Positions 58,414-64,000 of a DNA stretch of 64,000 bases are shown here, in pieces (the stretch's first letter is position 1; each line of letters begins with the position of its first letter). This stretch comes from Spatholobus suberectus (lineage: Eukaryota; Streptophyta; Magnoliopsida; Fabales; Fabaceae), in assembly GCA_004329165.1 (NCBI GenBank), contig CM014733.1, forward strand, positions 65,841,021 to 65,905,020, read 5' to 3'. The translations under genes were made by a program, and so were the position numbers. The notes below the pieces were generated by a model. The model searched no databases. It saw only the letters and a program-made list of their open reading frames with translations, and was not told where the DNA came from.

Positions 58414-58678
58414 AAATAGGTTAAACTATTGAATAGGTCCCTAAACTTTTAGGCAATTTTTAATTAGGTTCCTGTATTTTTTTTTTCAATTGAGTCCTTA
58501 ATCTTTTGATTTTTTTTTAATTAGGTCCTTGGGTTAACTTCCATCTGATTGTCATTTAGCCCAAGGACCCAACTAAATTTTTTTTTAAAAGATCAAGGAC
58601 TCAATTAAAATAATAATAATACAGGGACCTAATTAAAAATTGCCTAAAAGTTTAGGGACCTACTTAATAGTTTAGCTT
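58414..58678. mobile_element. Palindromic MITE, family of 60089
   Basis: The left arm (GTTAAACTATTGAATAGGTC, then GCAATTTTTAATTAGG) is inverted at the right (CCTAATTAAAAATTGC, then GACCTACTTAATAGTTTAGC). Arms of about 120 bases. Confidence 0.85.
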
Positions 58679-59989
58679 TTAATTTACTAATATTATATTG
58701 GTCCAATAAAGGCTTGGGTTTAAGTCTTATGAATGAAAAAAAACATGATTGGAAGAAGATACCTCATTAAAAGTGGTTAGCCAACTTTTTTGGCAAAAAT
58801 TAGTCATCAACAAAACCAGTTTCCTAAGTTTTAAAAATCCACAATTTTGTTCCAACCGTTAAATGTTCATCTGTTGACTGTTAATGCCTTAACGTTAACT
58901 ATGATGTGACATTAGAATAAATATATGACAAATAATATTTAACAGACAAATATATGTGCATTACTAACATATAGCCTTTTGTATAAACACTATTTATATA
59001 ATTTGAAAAACTTAATTAATTAACAAAAAAATATTACATGATACAATAAAATTATATAATCATTTAATTTAAATTATTAAATTTATTATTAATTTATTGT
59101 ATAAATTATATCTATGCGAGTATTTCACTGTGTTTCATTCAAGTCAATGCTTAGGTCCATAGTATTTTAGCTACATAATAATAATGCGACAACATTTAAA
59201 TATTGAGAGATGTGTTTTACCCCTCTCTACAATTTCTCCTTTTTTTCTAAAATAAAACAAAGGCAAATCAAGATAAAAGAATAAAAACTAAAGTATTTTT
59301 TAATAATGCATAGATAAAATTAATCATGATAATGATGTAAAGAATATTTTTATATATTTAATATTTGTTTTGAATACTTTTTTAATATTTCTTCTCTCCT
59401 GTTCCTCTTTTGAACTTTTTGGTTGGTATCCTTTAGCACTATTTTAATACATACTCCTAAACTTTAACTGAATCAAGCAACAACAAAATATAGACTTTAA
59501 TTAATTTTCATACATCATTCGCATTTTATACGTTTAATTAAATTAGAATTTATCTTAAATATAACTTTTAAAGTAATTAATATAAAAATTAATAATCTAA
59601 CTATGCATAATAATTTATAATTAAATAAAAACTATTTACGTTATCAATATATTCTAATTGTTTTATTCATAAACTGTCTAGCAATTTATCAAATATTTAT
59701 TGTCTAAGTAGATAAAAAATCACGAACAACAATTAGAACAAATCTAAAAAGGCAAATAGACATAAAAAAATAATAATATACAAACATCTCATTTTATATT
59801 TGTGTATTTTTGGCATCATAATATATATTTGAATCATGTCTTATAGTGAGAACATAGATGAGATGTTTAAAATGTATAATAAGCATCATTCAAACATGAA
59901 ATGAAAAATAAAGATTGATTTTGATACATTTTCAGTAACATTATCAATTAACTAAAAACCACTTTAGATGTAATTTTTAAAATAAGTTT
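58679..59989. other. Gene-free AT-rich stretch
   Basis: I see nothing coding. A weak match to the GACAGTGTAAA MITE core lies near 59570-59630. Confidence 0.5.
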
Positions 59990-60088
59990 TATTTTAATGC
60001 ATTGTTAATATAAAATTTTTTATACTCAACCCATTAGAAATGAACATAAATATGACTTTCAAAATAATTATTACAAAAGTTAATAATT
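59990..60088. mobile_element. Partial, diverged MITE of the GACAGTGTAAA family
   Basis: TAATGCATTGTTAATATAAA, ATGACTTTCAAAATAATTAT and TTACAAAAGTTAAT follow copy B in order. The right half is missing, apparently replaced by the next MITE. Confidence 0.5.
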
Positions 60089-60339
60089 TTAGATTAAACT
60101 ATTGAATAGATCCCTAAATTTTTAAATAATTTTTAATTAAGTCTCTATATTAATTTTTTTTAATTAAGTCCTTATCAAGAAATATTCCATCCAAATTAAT
60201 GAAATATTCCCAATAACTTAATCGTAGGAACCTAATTAATTTTAAAAAAAAAATTAAGAACTCAATTGAAAAAAATTAATACAAGAACCAAATTAAAAAT
60301 TGTCTAAAAATTTAAGAATCTACTTAATAATTTAACCAT
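60089..60339. mobile_element. Palindromic MITE, family of 58414
   Basis: ATTAAACTATTGAATAGATC on the left and its inverse GAATCTACTTAATAATTTAA on the right. Same layout and end sequence as 58414-58678 but more diverged. Confidence 0.82.
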
Positions 60340-60464
60340 AAAAATACTTTCACAACTTTAATCCAATCATAGCTTAATTCTATTAGAAAGCGTTTGCTCA
60401 AATAACGAAAACGAAATGAGGATGATTAAGGAAATGAATATACGAAGAAATTTTATAAGCATTG
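60340..60464. other. Short spacer
   Basis: AT-rich; nothing recognised. Confidence 0.5.
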
Positions 60465-60700
60465 ATTAATTATTTCAATTTGTTTATAGTCTAGTCTAAA
60501 TAGGCAAAGGAAAACGACTAGTTTGACTTTTCCTCTACTAATTGTTTCTGATACCATTTTGTTTTATCTTCATAAATTTTTGACATATAACAAAACTACG
60601 AAAAAATTCCATCCGCCACTTAAACATTACTTATTTACTTCACAAGAAGCGGACCGAGAACCTGTTCTTCCAACTCTTTCGGTGCGGACAATAATCATGT
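60465..60700. repeat. Local duplication, copy 3
   Basis: ACCATTTTGTTTTATCTTCA, AAAACTACGAAAAAATTCCA, TTTACTTCACAAGAAGCGG and ACTCTTTCGGTGCGGA match copy 1 (53740-54040). The open frames over it (60523-60732 plus, 60627-60920 minus) are not conserved between copies. Confidence 0.68.
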
Positions 60701-61092
60701 CCTCCATCGAAAGAAACGAGAGTGAGGTATAGATAGATAAAACCTGTTCACATAGGTCAAACCACGAAAAATGAAGACAATCCACAAGCTTCCCCGTGTA
60801 GTGTCGGCAGATCGAACAGACAAACAGTGCAACGCAATCATCATCACCGTCCACCTGTAATCCCACGTACCCACCAACAATCCATCCACCCTTTTTTTTT
60901 GTAGCCATAAACGGCAACATAAATTAAAAAGCAAAAGTGAACTAGAAAAAAAAAAAGGAAAAAATTGGTAAAGCTGTAATGTAACATATGAATATGGTAG
61001 TCTCAGTAATCACTACACCGTCGTTTCTGTTTTTCCATCCCCGTTTAATCAAAACTAATAATTAAATTAAAAAGAGTGAAAAATGGGAAGCC
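60701..61092 (-). other. 3' flank of the GXM-like gene
   Basis: It probably includes the 3' untranslated region of the minus-strand gene in the part nearest 61092. Nothing else is recognised. Confidence 0.4.
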
Positions 61093-61959
61093 CTAACAGA
61101 AAGGAGCGTCGTCACGAGTGGTGTTGCCCTTGGGAGGAATCTCGAAGTGCCAGAGTCTCCCAACACCTTTGACCAAGTGCTTCCTGCAGAGAAACTCCTC
61201 CGCGTAGACCTTCTCCACCTTCCGATCCACATCGTGGAGGAAGACGTGCGTCACACCGGATCCCTTCCTGTCCCTCGCCATCACCGCGGCGGAGAAGATC
61301 GCCGCCATGCGCCCCGGCGCCTCCGGGAAGTACCCTTTGGGCGCGTCGATCATCACCAGGTCCCACTCCGTCTCGTACACCTCGTCGGGGAGGTTGTGCA
61401 GAGCGAGCCTGCACCGCTCGTTGCCGCGGAGCAGGGCGGTGGCCGGCGAACACGCGGGCTCGGAGCGGTACGAGGAGAGGAGCTGGTCGGCCTCGCGGAG
61501 CTGGGTGCGGTAGCGGACGGTGTGGGCCCGGAGGTCGGGCGCGTCCTTGAGGACGGTCTGGACCCACTTGGGGTCCTCCTCGAGGAAGAGCGTGGTGCCG
61601 CGCGGGTTGAGGCCGGCCCACATGAGAGAGTCGTGGCCCAGCCCAAAGACGAGGAAGTTGCAGGGGCGGTTCAGGGACTGGAGCACGTCGAAGGTGATGG
61701 TGATTTCGGAGAGGGACTGTTGCGGGACGACCTGCGAGGTCGCGTAGTGGAGTATCGCTTTCAGCTGGATCGATGTGGGGTTGTCGAGGAACCGTTGTTG
61801 CGTTCCGGCGAGGGAGCACAGGAAGTTGTTCTTCGAGGTTTGGATTAGGCTCGCTATAAAGAGCGAGGCTCCGATGATGCCCACCACTGCCACCAGCCAC
61901 AGGAAGCAGCGTTTCTCTGGTAGTTGGTACCGGCTCTTCATTCTCTCGTTGCCTTGCAT
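61093..61959 (-). CDS. DUF579 glucuronoxylan 4-O-methyltransferase-like protein
   Basis: A 288-residue intronless frame from ATG 61959 to TAG 61093. Residues 18-39 form one membrane segment (FLWLVAVVGIIGASLFIASL), so it is a type II Golgi protein. The DUF579 methyltransferase domain fills the rest. It has PCNFLVFGLGHDSLMWAGLN (residues 99-118, the S-adenosylmethionine-binding part), TLFLEEDPKWV, WDLVMIDAPKGYFPEAPGRM, then THVFLHDVDRKVEKVYAEEF and a Cys-containing end. The EAPGRMAAIFSAAVMARDRK stretch fits GXM (4-O-methylation of glucuronic acid side chains of xylan) better than IRX15. The arabinogalactan methyltransferase branch is an alternative. The frame also runs 16 codons further upstream but without an ATG. 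The coding part is very GC-rich, in sharp contrast to its flanks. All key blocks are present. Confidence 0.92.
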   Translation of the reverse strand: MQGNERMKSRYQLPEKRCFLWLVAVVGIIGASLFIASLIQTSKNNFLCSLAGTQQRFLDNPTSIQLKAILHYATSQVVPQQSLSEITITFDVLQSLNRPCNFLVFGLGHDSLMWAGLNPRGTTLFLEEDPKWVQTVLKDAPDLRAHTVRYRTQLREADQLLSSYRSEPACSPATALLRGNERCRLALHNLPDEVYETEWDLVMIDAPKGYFPEAPGRMAAIFSAAVMARDRKGSGVTHVFLHDVDRKVEKVYAEEFLCRKHLVKGVGRLWHFEIPPKGNTTRDDAPFC

Positions 61960-62380
61960 TGAATGAATTCCCCTTGCTAGATAGATAGATATTTTGGGGT
62001 TCGTCAATGGTGAGGAATAGGGTATTTTAAAAGTTATAGATGTTGGTTGGTGGTTGGGTGAGGAATGTGAGGGGAGGGTGCAAATAAGTGGCGTTGATTA
62101 TTGATTAGTAGCAGTAAGATAAGATAATGGCAATTAGGCGTTCGCAATTCGGCAATTGCGCTGCACGACCCTGCAGTGAGCAGTGTCTACGTGTTGTGTT
62201 GTGTTGGGATTGGGTGAGAGGTGTCGTGATTGATAAAATGTTTGTCAGCTGATGTCGCGATCCTCGCAGCACCACGTGGTGCTACAGTGATCCTGATCCT
62301 GTCCTCTACCTTCTTTTTTTTTTTTTACCCCTAAGAAATTCGTGAGGAGTAGTGGAGTATGGATTTTTATTTTAAATATT
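61960..62380 (-). promoter_or_regulatory. 5' flank and likely promoter of the GXM-like gene
   Basis: Moderate GC, no other gene. I could not place a convincing TATA box. The MITE at 62381 sits about 420 bases before the start codon and so may affect the promoter. Confidence 0.4.
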
Positions 62381-62868
62381 TAGGTTAGTTATTTAATTGG
62401 TCTCTAGTTGTTTTTATTTTATGTTTTAATTTTATTAGAAAAAATTATAATCTTTAGTCTACCTATGTATATACACAATAAAAAAAAGTTAATTTTTCAT
62501 TTTTCCCGTGAACATCATTAACGTGGTTGACAGAATTGCCGTTAAAATAATATATTAATATCACTACAAAAATTTTGTGACAGTGTGAAATTGCTACCAA
62601 ATCACTTTAACCATGTAAAATTATTACAATTTTTTTTTTCATGTCGTCATTTTCTAAGAATTTTACACGCGCTAAAAATTTTTGTAGTAGTTTTATACTG
62701 CTAAAAAGTTTTGGAACGGTGTTAACAGCCGTACCGTTTAACAATGTCAACAATAATGAACACAAACCTTAACTTATTATGTGCGTAAAGGCTTTAACTT
62801 ACAATTTTTTCTTCTAGAAATTAAAACCTAAAATAAGAACAATTACAAAGACCAAGTTAATTTAACAT
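62381..62868. mobile_element. MITE with inverted ends
   Basis: The left end (TTTAATTGGTCTCTAGTTGT, then TTATTTTATGTTTTAATTTT) is inverted at the right (AATTAAAACCTAAAATAAGA, then CAATTACAAAGACCAAGTTA). About 490 bp, non-coding. Confidence 0.7.
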
Positions 62869-64000
62869 AAATATTTTCTGCTTAAAAAATCTTAAACAGT
62901 ATTCATCCTTTTCGCTTGAGCTTCTTTGGCACTTGTTAGAAGGTCTGATGTTCTATTGGTGTTGTTCGTAATCTTTTCGGTTCTTCTAAATCTCCCTTCC
63001 TTCCGGGATTCAATCTTGTCTTATTCGCCCATCACACTTTTGGGACAATCGTTTCTCTGACGAATCTTGAAAGAAAAAAAAAAAAAAAAAAAGGTAAACT
63101 ATTCGCTTTCTTTTTTGTCTGAGGCTCCTTTATCTGATCGTTTTGTAGGCACAGTCGGTGAATGGGCATCATTATTTCTTTAGGCATAATATTTTCTCTT
63201 CCTCTTTTTTATTCGGTAGAGGGTTAAATATTGTTTTAATTTTTCTAAATGGGAAATGTTCCCCTTAGTTCTTTTGAGTCTATGTTACTAAAATTGTTAA
63301 TTGAGGTGGATTAAAATTGTTAACTGAAGCGGAAAGGAAAAGACAGAAAACACATTTGACATATTTGCATAAAGAACAAAAAAAAAGATTTTTGAAAGAT
63401 TGAAACCGAATATTTCTCTATTTACATAGATTAAATACGTATTTCACTCTTTGTTAGAATCTCTGTCGGTCCTTGTAAGGTGTTTTAGGTTAAAACAAAT
63501 TGTTTCGCTGGCCTTTTGGCCTCTTTTTAACAAAAAAAAGGTTAAAACAAATATTTTCAAAATTATTAATAATAGAATGATTACTTGAAAGGAAATCATT
63601 TTTTTTATTAAATGTATCATAAGGATAATAAGATTAAGTCTCCACCTTTTTTTAATGAATAATCAAATTCTTAAATTTAATCTCATCTTTAAAGATCAAT
63701 TGTCAAAATTAAATTGTTTTTCAATTGTTTTTAATTTTGAATAAAATTGGTGAACATTTTATTTTTCATTTATTTTTAATAAAAATTTAATTGATTCTAG
63801 TCGTGACATGTTAGCCTCTAAAATGGAAGTATCTCAATATGAAAGTTCTATAAATGCAGAGACATTCACATATAAAAGTCTCTTAACAGGAAGAAGAAGA
63901 AAAGTTTGTACCTAACTTTCCAGATATTTGGTGGTCACAACCTTATTTTGAAAACTTTTTCATATATCAAGAATATAAATTTTTCTTTTGTCAAGTTAAT
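62869..64000. other. Gene-free stretch at the window end
   Basis: A poly-A run at about 63074-63092 is the only notable repeat. The part 62880-63180 is less AT-rich and could be an untranslated or decayed gene part, but I see no frame to support it. Confidence 0.4.

Noticed and set aside
61147..61848. Long plus-strand open frame (233 codons) opposite the GXM-like gene
   Set aside because: It is the antisense shadow of a GC-rich coding region; few stop codons arise by chance there. The minus frame has clear DUF579 blocks.
62881..63180. Possible decayed gene part at the window end
   Set aside because: Composition is slightly gene-like, but no frame, motif or splice pattern supports it.
1..64000. 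tRNA, rRNA and miRNA genes
   Set aside because: I saw tRNA-like strings only as retrotransposon primer-binding sites; hairpins found belong to MITEs and foldbacks. A covariance search could still find a small RNA I missed.

Overview
This window looks like repeat-rich, gene-poor nuclear DNA of a flowering plant. A legume close to soybean is the best guess. The evidence is one multi-exon gene with GT-AG introns, two single-exon genes with plant-specific domains, and a dense load of Copia and Gypsy LTR elements, MITEs and foldback elements in very AT-rich DNA. The species is an inference from repeat style, not something the sequence proves.

Only three host genes can be supported. They are a small DnaJ-type cysteine-rich protein (46041-46331, minus), a five-exon plastid-type DUF493 protein (47748-50777, plus), and an intronless DUF579 / glucuronoxylan 4-O-methyltransferase-like gene (61093-61959, minus). 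The first two are divergent and share an intergenic region of about 1.4 kb. Nothing suggests that the three act in one pathway.

Layout. 1-803: nothing recognised. 809-10861: a decayed full-length Copia element on the minus strand with target-site duplication (TSD) TTTGT. It is interrupted by a hAT-like MITE (2995-3623) and a 2.9-kb solo LTR (3787-6697). 10867-18140: AT-rich DNA with MITEs, a complex repeat and a tandem array of five palindromic units (12148-12870). 18297-21590: a truncated plus-strand Copia whose LTR holds a Mutator-like element (19034-19989). 21837-22997: a solo LTR (TSD AAATT). 23034-24705: a MITE split by a minus-strand solo LTR. 26664-40133: a three-level nest in which a Mutator-like element contains a Gypsy-type solo LTR (TSD ATTAG), which contains a full-length Sirevirus-type Copia (27672-38413, TSD AGCAT) with gag, pol and an env-position ORF. 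41176-44131: three foldback elements in a row. 46041-50777: the divergent gene pair. 51312-60720: MITEs, a minus-strand solo LTR (TSD GGGGC), a degenerate minisatellite and a three-copy local duplication. 61093-61959: the GXM-like gene. 62381-64000: one more MITE and unassigned DNA.

The most unusual signals are the strong enrichment of the hexamer CGTCCA/TGGACG throughout the Sirevirus-type element, in LTRs and coding parts alike, the nearly single-frame env-position ORF behind its pol, the transition-biased stop codons in pol, and the tandem palindrome array. I found no CRISPR, no rRNA or tRNA gene, and no obviously new multi-gene system.
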